Assembly (NCBI GenBank): GCA_021324775.1
Contig: JAJPIM010000024.1
Location: forward strand, 304,460-368,459
Origin: Gemmatimonadota bacterium
GTDB lineage: Bacteria; Gemmatimonadota; Gemmatimonadetes; Gemmatimonadales; Gemmatimonadaceae
Reading direction: 5' to 3'
Length of the DNA stretch: 64,000 nt
This document shows, in pieces, positions 45,312 through 53,266 of this stretch. Made by a program: the position numbers and the translations under genes. Below the pieces are notes generated by a model, which had not been told where the DNA came from, did not search any database, and was given only the letters and a program-made list of their open reading frames with translations. Within the stretch, counting starts at the first letter, position 1. Every line of letters starts with the position of its first letter.

Positions 45312-45335
45312 GGGGGCCGTTCGCGAACGGCCCCC
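45312..45335 (+). repeat. REP palindrome, family B (direct)
   Basis: Perfect 24-bp palindrome GGGGGCCGTTCGCGAACGGC-CCCC preceded by the head GAGGGCAGC. The head plus palindrome defines family A/B. This copy is in direct orientation. Confidence 0.8.
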
Positions 45336-45399
45336 AGAACATCCGGTCGGCGCGCTCACCCCGACCCCGGCGAATTACCAGTTTCATCGCGATCCGCCT

Positions 45400-45423
45400 G
45401 GCGGCCGTTCTCGAACGGCCGCC
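45400..45423 (-). repeat. REP palindrome, family A/B (inverted)
   Basis: GGCGGCCGTTCTCGAACGGC-CGCC followed by GCTGCGTAG. Its reverse complement reads GCAGCGGCGGCCGTTCGAGA-ACGGCC, the same head (GCAGC) and stem as the direct copies at 45312 and 45487. It is therefore the opposite-orientation partner of a BIME-like group. Confidence 0.8.
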
Positions 45424-45486
45424 GCTGCGTAGAACCGCCGGTTTCCTACCCCGATCAATGGACAGCCGCTAGTCGACGAGGGCAGC

Positions 45487-45510
45487 GGGGGCCGTTCGAG
45501 AACGGCCCCC
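45487..45510 (+). repeat. REP palindrome, family B (direct)
   Basis: GGGGGCCGTTCGAGAACGGC-CCCC preceded by GAGGGCAGC, 75 bases from the inverted copy and about 80 bases upstream of a broken RAYT gene. Confidence 0.8.
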
Positions 45511-45590
45511 AACCACCAGCCGCGCAAATGCTGGCCGTCGCGACGGCTAACCTCCCTCGCCGCGATTGTTCGTTCCGCTCCGTTCTATTG

Positions 45591-45780
45591 ATGATGATGC
45601 CGCGGCCGGCAGCCCTCACCGTTTGGCCCATGCACTTGCCGCGGTTCGACTACTGCCGCTCTGGCGCGTACTTCATCACTTTCTGCACCGCGCATCGTCA
45701 TCCGCTTCTGGCCGAGGTGGATGCGGGCCGCCTCCGGCTCGCCGCTCCCGGACAGATCGTGGCGGACGCGTGGCCAGACG
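45591..45780 (+). pseudogene. Truncated RAYT (REP-associated tyrosine transposase) remnant
   Basis: The translated segment LPRFDYCRSGAYFITFCTAH-RHPLL...LRLAAPGQIVADAW matches the N-terminus of the intact transposase at 49327 (LPRFDYRRSGAYFITFCTAH-RAPLL...LRLSAPGQIVAAAW). Similarity stops near 45780, before the HUH motif and the catalytic Tyr region. The remaining frame runs into the end of the BIG2 lipoprotein on the other strand. It is therefore a 3'-deleted, inactive copy. The REP elements upstream also match those upstream of the intact copy. Confidence 0.85.
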
Positions 45781-45799
45781 CCCCCGGATTTTCCCCGGC

Positions 45800-46942
45800 T
45801 CAGTAACTGTCCGGAAAATCGCCCCAGTTCTGTTTGATGGCCTGCGCTCCGCCGTTGATTCCGCCGCGGACCGCAAAGGACGGCGCCCACCACAACACGA
45901 GGGTGTTGCGGTCCTGCACTTGACCGCCGATGGTGATCGGACCGTGCGAGTGGAGCTTCACCTGAACGCCGCCTTGTATGTTGCCGCCGACGTTGAGCGC
46001 GCTGCAATCCAACACGGTGAGCGTTGATGCGGTGCCCGTGGCGCTGCCGGTGACGTCGGTCCCCAGACTGAAACCTGCTCCCGCAGTAACCTGGACCTGG
46101 CTGCCGCCGTCGATCTGATCGTCAATCGAGACACTCGTCGCCGCCGTGAGATCGGCAGTGCTTGCATGGTCGATCTTGCCGCGAATCTCGACGGAGCCCG
46201 ACGTGCTCCGGAGGGTGGCCTTGCATTGGCTATCGATGTTGCCTTTGACGACCAGGTTCCCGGGCACCGTCTGGTTGAGCGTGCCACCGTTGCACCCGGC
46301 AATATCAACTTCCGGCGGTGTCGCCACGACGATAGTAGCCGACGCGACTTGGCCGGCAATGGCCGCGGTTACAGTCGCGGTGCCCGGGGCGACGCCGGTC
46401 ACCGTGCCCGACGAATTCACCGTCGCAACCGATTGCGCGCTGCTGCCCCAGACCGCGGACAATCCGGTAACGACGTTGCCGGAAGCGTCGTACGCGGTTG
46501 CCCGGAGCTGGCCCATGGCGTTCGGCACCACCCGTAAAGTCTCGGGCACGACGACGACCTCGGCGACGGTCACGGCCGAGACGGTGACGACGGCGATGCC
46601 CGTCACACCCTCGGCGCTCGCCGCGATCCGTGCACGCCCCGGTGTTACAGCGGTCACGACGCCGCTGGACGAAACGGTCGCGATGGTCGTGTCCTCGCTG
46701 GACCAGTACACCTGGTCCATTGTGACCACGCGCCCCCTGGCATCCACGGCCGTGGCGCGAAGGGTCGTCTGCCGAGGGACGAGCAGGGCTATCGCCGAGG
46801 GTTGGATGCGGATCGCCGAGACAGTCTGAATGCCGGTCGGGGCCGAACATCCACTGCCACTGATGACCAAGGACGCGACCGCGGCGATCGCGGGCACCCA
46901 CCGGCAGGTACTGCCCCGATCGACCGCTTTTCGGATGGCCAT
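45800..46942 (-). CDS. BIG2-domain lipoprotein
   Basis: About 380 residues from ATG 46942, which has a strong GAGGAGGT 7 bases upstream; ATG 47008 is an unlikely extension. The lipoprotein signal is WVPAIAAVASLVISGSGC. Two consecutive BIG2 (bacterial Ig-like) domains follow: IRIQPSAIALLVPRQTTLRA to GVVTAVTPGRARIAASAEGV, and VVPETLRVVPNAMGQLRATA to GTVTGVAPGTATVTAAIAG. The C-terminal about 160 residues are a repetitive beta region (LVVKGNIDSQCKATLRSTSG, VSIDDQIDGGSQVQVTAGAG), possibly a beta-helix. It is probably surface-exposed. The stop lies within 20 bases of the RAYT fragment, the likely deletion point. Confidence 0.8.
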   Translation of the reverse strand: MAIRKAVDRGSTCRWVPAIAAVASLVISGSGCSAPTGIQTVSAIRIQPSAIALLVPRQTTLRATAVDARGRVVTMDQVYWSSEDTTIATVSSSGVVTAVTPGRARIAASAEGVTGIAVVTVSAVTVAEVVVVPETLRVVPNAMGQLRATAYDASGNVVTGLSAVWGSSAQSVATVNSSGTVTGVAPGTATVTAAIAGQVASATIVVATPPEVDIAGCNGGTLNQTVPGNLVVKGNIDSQCKATLRSTSGSVEIRGKIDHASTADLTAATSVSIDDQIDGGSQVQVTAGAGFSLGTDVTGSATGTASTLTVLDCSALNVGGNIQGGVQVKLHSHGPITIGGQVQDRNTLVLWWAPSFAVRGGINGGAQAIKQNWGDFPDSY

Positions 46943-47516
46943 GGAGACAGACCTCCTCAGTGACAATATCGCTCCCGCAGGAGGCGTTCCAGAGACTGGC
47001 CTCACCATCGCACGGGGATGCGCCGTCAGACTCGCAACACCTGCCTGTCGAGTAACCGTGGCGGCGGACCATCACGCTCTCGTAGAGCGGACGGCAAGCG
47101 CCCACCTCCCACACCTGGACTCGGCATAGCCTCGAACAACGGCCGGGCGCCACCAATTCGCGAGGCATTTTGACCGAAGTCACGTAACGCAGATGTAGTG
47201 GGGTTGCCGTCCGCGGCTCTGGCACCACAGTGCTGCCCGAGTCATATTCGCTCGCCGCCACACCCGTCGGCGCCGGTGCTGCGGCGCCGGTCCACTGATC
47301 CTGTTGGAACCGTACCACGACGGCCCTTCGTCCTGAGCGTCCGGGTCGATCCTCCACTGCTGGCTCACCATTCTAGGAGGTACGATGTCTTGCCCGCTCA
47401 GTCTCGTTCCCGTCGCGATTGGCTCCGGCCAGGGTCTGGCCGGCGATGACGGTCGCTCCGCCCCCTTTTGCGCACTGCGTATCGGGATCCAGCCACTTCA
47501 CAGCGGGGGGTGTATC
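46943..47516. other. Long intergenic region between divergent genes
   Basis: About 570 bases between the BIG2 lipoprotein (minus) and the Ala/Thr-rich protein (plus). The open frames here lack coding character or a ribosome-binding site. The frame of the downstream gene is open from 47385, but the extra residues look non-coding. I see no repeat or clear promoter. Confidence 0.4.
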
Positions 47517-48743
47517 GTGACGTCCGCTCTAGGAATTGTTCGCCGAGTTACGGCCGCGATGGCTGTCCTCGCGGTGACAGGCGCCGGAATGACGGCCGCG
47601 GCGCAAGCGCCCGCGGCGGCGCCGGCCACGCCTGCGGCTGCGACGGCCGCGCCGGCTGCCGCGGCCGCGGCGCCCGGATCGATCTGCGGCACTCAGCCGG
47701 CCTGTTACGACGCGTCGGATTTCGCCGCGACGATTACCGACTTTCGCACGACAGCGCAGGGCGGCTACAGGATCATCGACGTGACCATGCGGTTCATCAA
47801 CAAGACCAACACGACGCTGGGGTTGGGCTACGCGAATGGTTCCGGATTGGCGACCGATGACCGCGGCAATCGGTACGCGGTCGGCGGCCCCAACGCGTTC
47901 CGCGGTATCGGTGTGGTCAACGGTAATAGTTTCGATCCCAAGTTCTCGGTGCGGCCGGGCGGATACGGCGACGCACGGTTCGAGTTGCTGTTCGCGCCGG
48001 GCCAGGCGATCATTGGTTCGACCTTCGAGCTCGATCTCACGGTCAACGAGATCAACACGGTCGAAGGCAATCAGCACACGCTGGGCGGCGAGTTTCCGTT
48101 GGAGTTCAAGAGTCTCGTCAACGGATCCACTGGTCCGGCGCCAGGAGCTGTGACGTACGCGTCGTCAGCCGGGCAAGTGGCGCCCGCATCCCCGCCGCCC
48201 TGCGGTCCCGCGGGAACGGTGGCGTCCGCGGCTAGCGCCACGAACAACACGGGTGCGCAGAGCGCCGCGAACAGCGCGACGAACGCCGTCAACACCACGG
48301 CGAACGCCGTCTCGAGCGTCGGATCGCTCTTCGGCAAGAAGAAGCCGGCCGCGAGCAGCTCGGCTGCGGCGCCGTGCACTCCCGCATCGCCGGCGAACAC
48401 CACCGCCGCGACTGCGGCGCCCGCGGCGGCCGCGACGAACGGCGCGCCTGGCGCGGCGACGACGGCCGCGGCGAAGACACCGGTGACGGCTCCTCAGACG
48501 AGGGCGGCAGCGGCGACGGTGACACCGGTTGCCGCGCCGGCGAAGACAGCGACGCCCGCCACAGCGGCGGCGGCCACGACCAAAGCACCTGCGCCGGCTG
48601 CGGCCCCTGCCGCGACGCCCGCGACCCCGAAAGCCACGACTCCGAAACCCACGACACCACCCGCCACAACACCAGCGACGACGACACCGGCGGCCACGAA
48701 CGGCGCGGTCGTCGCCGCTCCACCCAAGACATCGACGCCATAA
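47517..48743 (+). CDS. Secreted protein with a DUF-like beta domain and a long Ala/Thr/Pro-rich tail
   Basis: About 408 residues from GTG 47517, preceded by a G-rich run (AGCGGGGGGTGTATC). The signal peptide is VTAAMAVLAVTGAGMTAAAQA, followed by a low-complexity Ala/Pro stretch. A beta-sandwich domain spans about residues 55-190 (ACYDASDFAATITDFRTTAQ; IIDVTMRFINKTNTTLGLGY; DARFELLFAPGQAIIGSTFE), resembling DUF4352-like extracellular domains. After that come about 200 residues of Ala, Thr and Pro with KKKPAASSS and TPKATTPKPTTPPATT, probably disordered or cell-wall-spanning. It is immediately followed by a small lipoprotein gene. Confidence 0.7.
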   Translation: MTSALGIVRRVTAAMAVLAVTGAGMTAAAQAPAAAPATPAAATAAPAAAAAAPGSICGTQPACYDASDFAATITDFRTTAQGGYRIIDVTMRFINKTNTTLGLGYANGSGLATDDRGNRYAVGGPNAFRGIGVVNGNSFDPKFSVRPGGYGDARFELLFAPGQAIIGSTFELDLTVNEINTVEGNQHTLGGEFPLEFKSLVNGSTGPAPGAVTYASSAGQVAPASPPPCGPAGTVASAASATNNTGAQSAANSATNAVNTTANAVSSVGSLFGKKKPAASSSAAAPCTPASPANTTAATAAPAAAATNGAPGAATTAAAKTPVTAPQTRAAAATVTPVAAPAKTATPATAAAATTKAPAPAAAPAATPATPKATTPKPTTPPATTPATTTPAATNGAVVAAPPKTSTP

Positions 48744-48744
48744 C

Positions 48745-49047
48745 ATGAACCGCGCATACTTACGACGGACGATCGCCGCGACACTGACGCTCGCAGTCGT
48801 CGCGTGCGGAGGACCGAAGGGCACGTACACCGACTCGTCGGGCAGTTTTGTGCTCACGCTCAAAGGGGGGGGCAACGCAAACTTCGCCATTCCGAACAGC
48901 GAATCGCCGTGCACCTACGCGATCAAGGGCGACCAGCTCACGCTGAATTGCAAGGATGCGGGTGGGCCAGTGACGCTGACCATGCACGACGACGGCTCGA
49001 TCTCGGGCCGGGCGGACGGCTTCATGCCCGTATTGCGGAAGAAGTAG
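48745..49047 (+). CDS. Small lipoprotein, unknown
   Basis: A 100-residue lipoprotein from ATG 48745, one base after the previous stop, so almost certainly co-translated. The signal peptide ends at LTLAVVAC. The mature 80-residue beta-rich part (GTYTDSSGSFVLTLKGGGNA; YAIKGDQLTLNC; VTLTMHDDGSISGRADG) looks like a small lipocalin-type or META-like domain reporting a 'value versus threshold' beta sheet. No specific function can be assigned. Confidence 0.7.
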   Translation: MNRAYLRRTIAATLTLAVVACGGPKGTYTDSSGSFVLTLKGGGNANFAIPNSESPCTYAIKGDQLTLNCKDAGGPVTLTMHDDGSISGRADGFMPVLRKK

Positions 49048-49194
49048 GTGTGAGCAAGCAGGTGTGAAGAAGCAGGGGTAGGGAGCGCAGGGCTGGGCGC
49101 GTCCCTGCTCTCGGCTACGGCACGCAACTCGATGGGTTGCGTGCCGTATCGCATCATGACCGCAAGATTTTCGGGCCGGCATCTCGGTCAACCT

Positions 49195-49218
49195 GGCGGC
49201 CGTTCTCGAACGGCCGCC
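49195..49218 (-). repeat. REP palindrome, family A/B (inverted), left of the intact RAYT
   Basis: GGCGGCCGTTCTCGAACGGC-CGCC followed by GCTGCGTAG, identical in the stem to the copy at 45400. It lies 109 bases before the RAYT start, in opposite orientation to the copy at 49896. Confidence 0.85.
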
Positions 49219-49326
49219 GCTGCGTAGGAGCGCCGCTTTCGGGCCACCGATGGACAGCCGTCAGTCGGCGACGGCCGTGGGGGCCGCGGGGCGGCTCGCG
49301 GCGTAATTTGGTTCCGCGCCGGTTCC

Positions 49327-49848
49327 ATGGATGATGATGCGACTGCCGGGCCCACTAGTGTCGGCCAAATGCGGTTGCCACGGTTCGACTACCGCCGCTC
49401 CGGCGCGTACTTCATCACGTTCTGCACCGCACACCGTGCCCCGCTGTTGGCCGAGTTGGATGCAGGCCAGCTGCGGCTCTCGGCGCCTGGACAAATCGTA
49501 GCGGCAGCGTGGCCAATCATTCTGGCACGCCACCCGCACGCCAGGCTGCTCGAATCCGCAGTCATGCCAGATCACGTGCACGCTCTACTGGTACTTGATC
49601 CTATTCCGGTTCCGCAGCAGTCCGTCTGCCGGCTCGTCGGGGCGGTCAAGACCTACTCGGCCGCCCGGATCAACCGTCTTCGTGGAACACCAGGATCACC
49701 GGTCTGGCAGCCGAGTTTTCATGACTGGATAATCCGATCCCCGAAGACCCTTGCGCGCGTTCGCGAGTACATCGCGAACAACCCGCAACGATGGATCGAG
49801 CGGAGGGACGCCCACTCACATTCGGCGAATGAGCGGGGACCCGCGTAG
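49327..49848 (+). CDS. RAYT: REP-associated tyrosine transposase
   Basis: A 173-residue single-domain Y1 transposase (IS200/IS605 HUH superfamily, RAYT subgroup) that acts on REP hairpins in single-stranded form. Signatures: FDYRRSGAYFITFCTAHR at the N-terminus, the HUH-type motif AVMPDHVHALLV, WQPSFHDWIIRS, and the C-terminal REYIANNPQRW containing the candidate catalytic Tyr. The gene is flanked by one inverted REP (49195) and one direct REP (49896), the arrangement called a REPtron. The start ATG 49327 is followed by a repeated GATGATGAT. No frameshift or stop is seen, so it may be active. Confidence 0.92.
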   Translation: MDDDATAGPTSVGQMRLPRFDYRRSGAYFITFCTAHRAPLLAELDAGQLRLSAPGQIVAAAWPIILARHPHARLLESAVMPDHVHALLVLDPIPVPQQSVCRLVGAVKTYSAARINRLRGTPGSPVWQPSFHDWIIRSPKTLARVREYIANNPQRWIERRDAHSHSANERGPA

Positions 49849-49895
49849 AAGTCGTTGTTTGGGTCAGGCGCACGCCGCCAGTCGGCGAGGGCAGC

Positions 49896-49919
49896 GGGGG
49901 CCGTTCGAGAACGGCCCCC
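49896..49919 (+). repeat. REP palindrome, family B (direct), right of the intact RAYT
   Basis: GGGGGCCGTTCGAGAACGGC-CCCC preceded by GAGGGCAGC, 48 bases after the RAYT stop. Together with 49195 it forms an inverted pair around the gene. Confidence 0.85.
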
Positions 49920-50065
49920 ACCGTCCGCCGGGCGTAACCATCCGTCGTGACCGATGGCCGGCAGCGTTCGATGGTGAGAAAAGCCCTCAACCACGGATCC
50001 GCAGGAGACTCGAGCGGCAGTCGCTTGAGGAGACCCAAGCGGCGCACTACGTTACACGCCTCTTA

Positions 50066-50147
<82 letters not shown>

Positions 50148-50176
50148 TCGATTGAAGTACAACAGCTTACCAACAC

Positions 50177-50204
50177 GAACGGGCACCACGAGCGGTGCTC
50201 GTTT
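50177..50204 (+). terminator. Hairpin terminator after tRNA-Phe
   Basis: Stem GAACGGGCACC pairing with GGTGCTCGTTT (one or two G-T pairs) around a 6-base loop. A weaker hairpin of the same wording (GCACC/GGTGC) occurs at the same place after the second att copy (54971-54985). Confidence 0.6.
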
Positions 50205-50213
50205 CGCTAATTA

Positions 50214-50236
50214 TTCCCGAAATATTCCTCAAACGA
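50214..50236. repeat. Island repeat TTCCCGAA-type, copy 1
   Basis: TTCCCGAAATATTCCTCAAA-CGA lies 76 bases past the end of the tRNA. It matches the copies at 54091, 54726 and 55719, and loosely one at 55012, with a consensus TTCCCGAAtTATTCCCcaAAACGA. It could be an integrase arm-type site. Confidence 0.6.
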
Positions 50237-50291
50237 GGCTATCTGGTCGGTTCGCCTTACCCGACGACTGCGAGAGAGCACGTGACGTGGA

Positions 50292-50789
50292 CTAGCTCTC
50301 CAGATAGCGGTCCGGCATCGCGTCGACCAGACGGTAGGGGCGCGGCATGCTGGCTATCGAGAGACTGGAGAAGACGACGTGGATCTCCCGATAGTATGGC
50401 CAGAATAGGAGACGGTGCACGAATACGCCATCGTCAACTACGTCGACTTCGTCGTGCAACGCCTCGGTCCTTGGGTCCCGCGCGATGATTGCGAGTGCAG
50501 CGCGATCGAGAAGGTCGATGCGGACACCATGGTAAGAAAGAGTGAGATCGAAGTATCCGGTCTCGCGATCCCCGCACCGAAGCCCAATCTTGGCCTCGGA
50601 CGCGGCCGTGTCGACCTCGACACTCCGGATCAGACCATCATGGAGATTGGTGTCCTGACTGAGTTCGCGGAGTGCCCGCGGTAGATGCGGCAGGATTGCT
50701 GCGAGATGCCGGCGGTACGCGTCGACGGTTCGCTCCGCCTCATCGTCGGGCTGCGCTCCGCCATGCCATTCACGCGTCAAGAAGCGCAT
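50292..50789 (-). CDS. DUF4085-like protein
   Basis: A 165-residue soluble protein from ATG 50789 (MRFLTREWHGGAQPDDEAER). The opening 'MRFLTREW' and the pattern LHDGLIRSVEVDTAASEAKI and YFDLTLSYHGVRIDL match the layout of DUF4085 proteins, whose function is unknown (some are thought to be immunity-type proteins). The frame is open to 50849; that extension has no ribosome-binding site. It is the first gene of the island at the tRNA, pointing towards the tRNA. Confidence 0.55.
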   Translation of the reverse strand: MRFLTREWHGGAQPDDEAERTVDAYRRHLAAILPHLPRALRELSQDTNLHDGLIRSVEVDTAASEAKIGLRCGDRETGYFDLTLSYHGVRIDLLDRAALAIIARDPRTEALHDEVDVVDDGVFVHRLLFWPYYREIHVVFSSLSIASMPRPYRLVDAMPDRYLES

Positions 50790-51127
50790 CGCAGCATTCC
50801 CGAATGTCGATCGACGAAAGTCCCAGTGATGCCCAGCGCACAAGAACAAGAATAGGAGCGCGACCGCGCCGGGGCGATACCCAGTGGCGCGAGATTGAGT
50901 ATCCCATGGCGAGGACTAGGCGCGGGATTGCCTCCCAGCTGCCGCGTCAAACTCCAAGTTCGCCACGCGAATTCCCCAGGAACTCATCTGCTGGCCCAAG
51001 GCCCGCCGTTCAAGTCCTCACGAGGCTGTCACCGATTCCTAATCGATGTGCAAGGTGGACCGCATGAACCCGTCCTATCGTGGACCAGTGCCGCCATCTC
51101 TGGACGCGGCGCCCACAGGGAGGACAA

Positions 51128-51724
51128 ATGCGCGTACTCGGGGCTTTAGTCGCCGTTGCCGCGCTCGCGTGCAGTGAGTCGGCGACGATCACACCTCCAA
51201 TGGCAGTAGATGTTAATGTGACCGAACACGACGTTTGGGCGACTGTCATCACCGATCTCTGTTCCCATTTCCGCGAGGGACCGGCGCTGCTGTCGGCAAA
51301 CCCGCTGCAGGGGTTTCAGGCCTTTCTACAAGAGGAATCGTGGTCCGATTCTCTATGGTTGAAATCGTTCACCGACTCGGTTCCCGGATTGGATCGCGAG
51401 ATCTTTGCCTCTTTTCATCGTCGCAATGCGGATTCGGGATCAATCGAAACACCTCTGCACCTTGGCGTCCCGTACTTCTGGATCACGCGCGACCAACTGT
51501 TGGCGGGGCGGGTCGTCGGTCACCCGAACCATCCGTACGGTGTGGATGACCACCTCATAATCGGACTTTCACACGTGGGATTCACGCGCGACTACCGGTG
51601 GGCAATCCTCTATCGGACCTACAGCTGCGGTCCTCTCTGCGGTGCAGGAGAGTTCTTGCTGATGGAACAAAACGGGGACGACATATGGCGCATCCGGCAA
51701 GCGCAGGTGGCGTGGGTCTCGTAG
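51128..51724 (+). CDS. Lipoprotein of unknown function
   Basis: A 198-residue lipoprotein from ATG 51128, with GGGAGGACAA just upstream. The signal is MRVLGALVAVAALAC. The mature domain is alpha/beta with several acidic patches (VTEHDVWATVITDLCSHFRE; VPYFWITRDQLLAGRVVG; LLMEQNGDDIWRIRQAQVAW) and two Cys near SCGPLCGAGE. I do not recognise the family. It lies 182 bases before the IS element. Confidence 0.65.
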   Translation: MRVLGALVAVAALACSESATITPPMAVDVNVTEHDVWATVITDLCSHFREGPALLSANPLQGFQAFLQEESWSDSLWLKSFTDSVPGLDREIFASFHRRNADSGSIETPLHLGVPYFWITRDQLLAGRVVGHPNHPYGVDDHLIIGLSHVGFTRDYRWAILYRTYSCGPLCGAGEFLLMEQNGDDIWRIRQAQVAWVS

Positions 51725-51982
51725 CCTGACCCGCCGATCAAGCCATAACGTCCAATAACGAGCCACGACCCGTCAGTTGGCGCCCAGGTCGCCAACTGAG
51801 GTCACGGAGACCCGGCGCCCGCCGAACAGTCTCGGACCGGATTGGGGCGTTCCGTCGGAACGAGCGTCTCCCCATATCATCACGAAGTCCGCAACGGGTT
51901 TGAATGTGACCTTCCCCCAGCTTGAGGACCAGGAATTATGGGCCGGGTGAAGGGTTGGGCAGCTCTCCCCAAAGTTGGGCCA

Positions 51983-52852
51983 CTAGGCGCGTAGCTTTTG
52001 CATCCGGTCTGGGCCTGGGGTGAACACACCGCCGGGGCGGAAGTGCGCCGGTGGCTGGTACGCCAAACTGCGGTGGGGCCGTACGTTATTGTATTCGTCC
52101 CGCCATCGGTCCAGCGCGTGCTGCGCGTCGGTGAGACTCACGAAGTAGTGTTGCGATAAGCACTCACGCCGGAGCGAGCCGTTGAACGCTTCGCAAAGGG
52201 TATTGTCCCCGGGCTTGCCGGGCCGGCTGAAGTCGAGCCGCACCTGATTCCAGTACGCCCAGTGATCGAGTGTGACCGAGGTGAACTCGGTGCCTTGGTC
52301 GCACTGGATGATGCCTGGGAGCCGACGCGCAGCGCCAGCGGCCGCCAGCACTCGCGCCACATCCGTCCCACGGAACTGCCGCTGGGCCACGAGGGCCACG
52401 CACTCCCGCCGGAAGAGATCGATCACCGCCAGCACCCGGACACTCGTGCGATCCGCGAGTGTGTCGTGCACGAAATCCATTGCCCACCGCTCGTTCGGTC
52501 CCGTCAGCGCCGGCCGCACACTGCGGACGACCCCACTCCGCCGCCGCGCCGGCCGCCGCTGCTTCAACGTCAAGCCCTCTTCGGTGTACAGCCGATACAC
52601 GCGCTTGCGATTGATGGCCCAGCCCTCGCGCCGCAGCAACACATGCAACCGCAAATACCCGTAGCTCACCCGGCTCTGGGCCAGCTCGCGGAGCCGCTCC
52701 CGGAGCGGCGCTTGCGAAGGCCGGCGGCTTCGGTAGGTCATGGTCGAGTGGGCCACGCCCGTCGCTCGGCACGCCCGCCGGACGGAGACCTGGTACGTGG
52801 CGATCACCCACCGTACCCAGGTCCGCCGCGCCGCCGGCCCTAGAATTTTTTC
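51983..52852 (-). CDS. IS3-family transposase OrfB (DDE integrase domain)
   Basis: From the A-run (KILGPAARRTWVRW) to the stop, about 289 residues. The rve-type catalytic triad is visible: WAMDFVHDTL (first Asp), IIQCDQGTEF (second Asp), FNGSLRRECL (Glu). GTG 52807 (MIATYQVSVRRACRATG) could serve as an internal start, but the natural protein begins upstream at the frameshift point. Confidence 0.9.
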   Translation of the reverse strand, partial: EKILGPAARRTWVRWVIATYQVSVRRACRATGVAHSTMTYRSRRPSQAPLRERLRELAQSRVSYGYLRLHVLLRREGWAINRKRVYRLYTEEGLTLKQRRPARRRSGVVRSVRPALTGPNERWAMDFVHDTLADRTSVRVLAVIDLFRRECVALVAQRQFRGTDVARVLAAAGAARRLPGIIQCDQGTEFTSVTLDHWAYWNQVRLDFSRPGKPGDNTLCEAFNGSLRRECLSQHYFVSLTDAQHALDRWRDEYNNVRPHRSLAYQPPAHFRPGGVFTPGPDRMQKLRA

Positions 52853-53105
52853 GGAGTGACTCCTGCAAGATCGTCTTGTCGAGGCTCAGGTCGGCCACCA
52901 GCTGCTTGAGCTTCCGATTCTCGTCCCGCAGGCTCCGGAGCTCCCGCAGCTCCGGCACGCCCAGACCGCCGTATTTCTTCCGCCAGCGATAGAACGTGGT
53001 CTCCGTGATCTCGAGCTTTCGGCAGACGTCGCCGACCGGTGTCCCAGCCTCCGCCTGCCGCAGCGCCATCGCGATTTGCTCCTCGCTGAACTTGGTCGTC
53101 CGCAT
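52846..53105 (-). CDS. IS3-family transposase OrfA (helix-turn-helix)
   Basis: MRTTKFSEEQIAMALRQAEA, then ITETTFYRWRKKYGGLG and the leucine-zipper part ENRKLKQLVADLSLDKTILQ. The frame continues without a stop past the A6 run at 52846-52851 and then loses similarity. OrfB lies in the +1 frame; adding one A to the run would join LRKK directly to ILGPAARR as one protein. See findings. Confidence 0.85.
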
Positions 53106-53266
53106 CGTCCTGATCTCCCGCTCCGGATTGCCAGAGCTTAGATCAGGCCCACCCCGCTGTCAAAAAGGTGAGCGCCACTGGCCCAAGAATCGGGGAGACG
53201 CGCCAACCAAGGTCATTACAGTCATCGGGCATGGTCGTCTGACAGGATATATCCTGGAAACGACCC

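Larger units (their letters stand above)
51907..53162 (-). mobile_element. IS3-family element, IS407 group
   Basis: Encloses the two transposase frames below. The ends are tentative: TGACCTTCCCCC at 51907 and ...GCTGTCA ending at 53162 start and end with the TG..CA typical of IS3, giving about 1.26 kb. However, the inverted repeats are poor and no short target duplication is obvious. It sits inside the first island unit. Confidence 0.6.

Noticed and set aside
45312..45510. CRISPR array (regularly spaced palindromes)
   Set aside because: Only three units in alternating orientation, with G+C-rich perfect palindromes and a linked RAYT; no cas genes.
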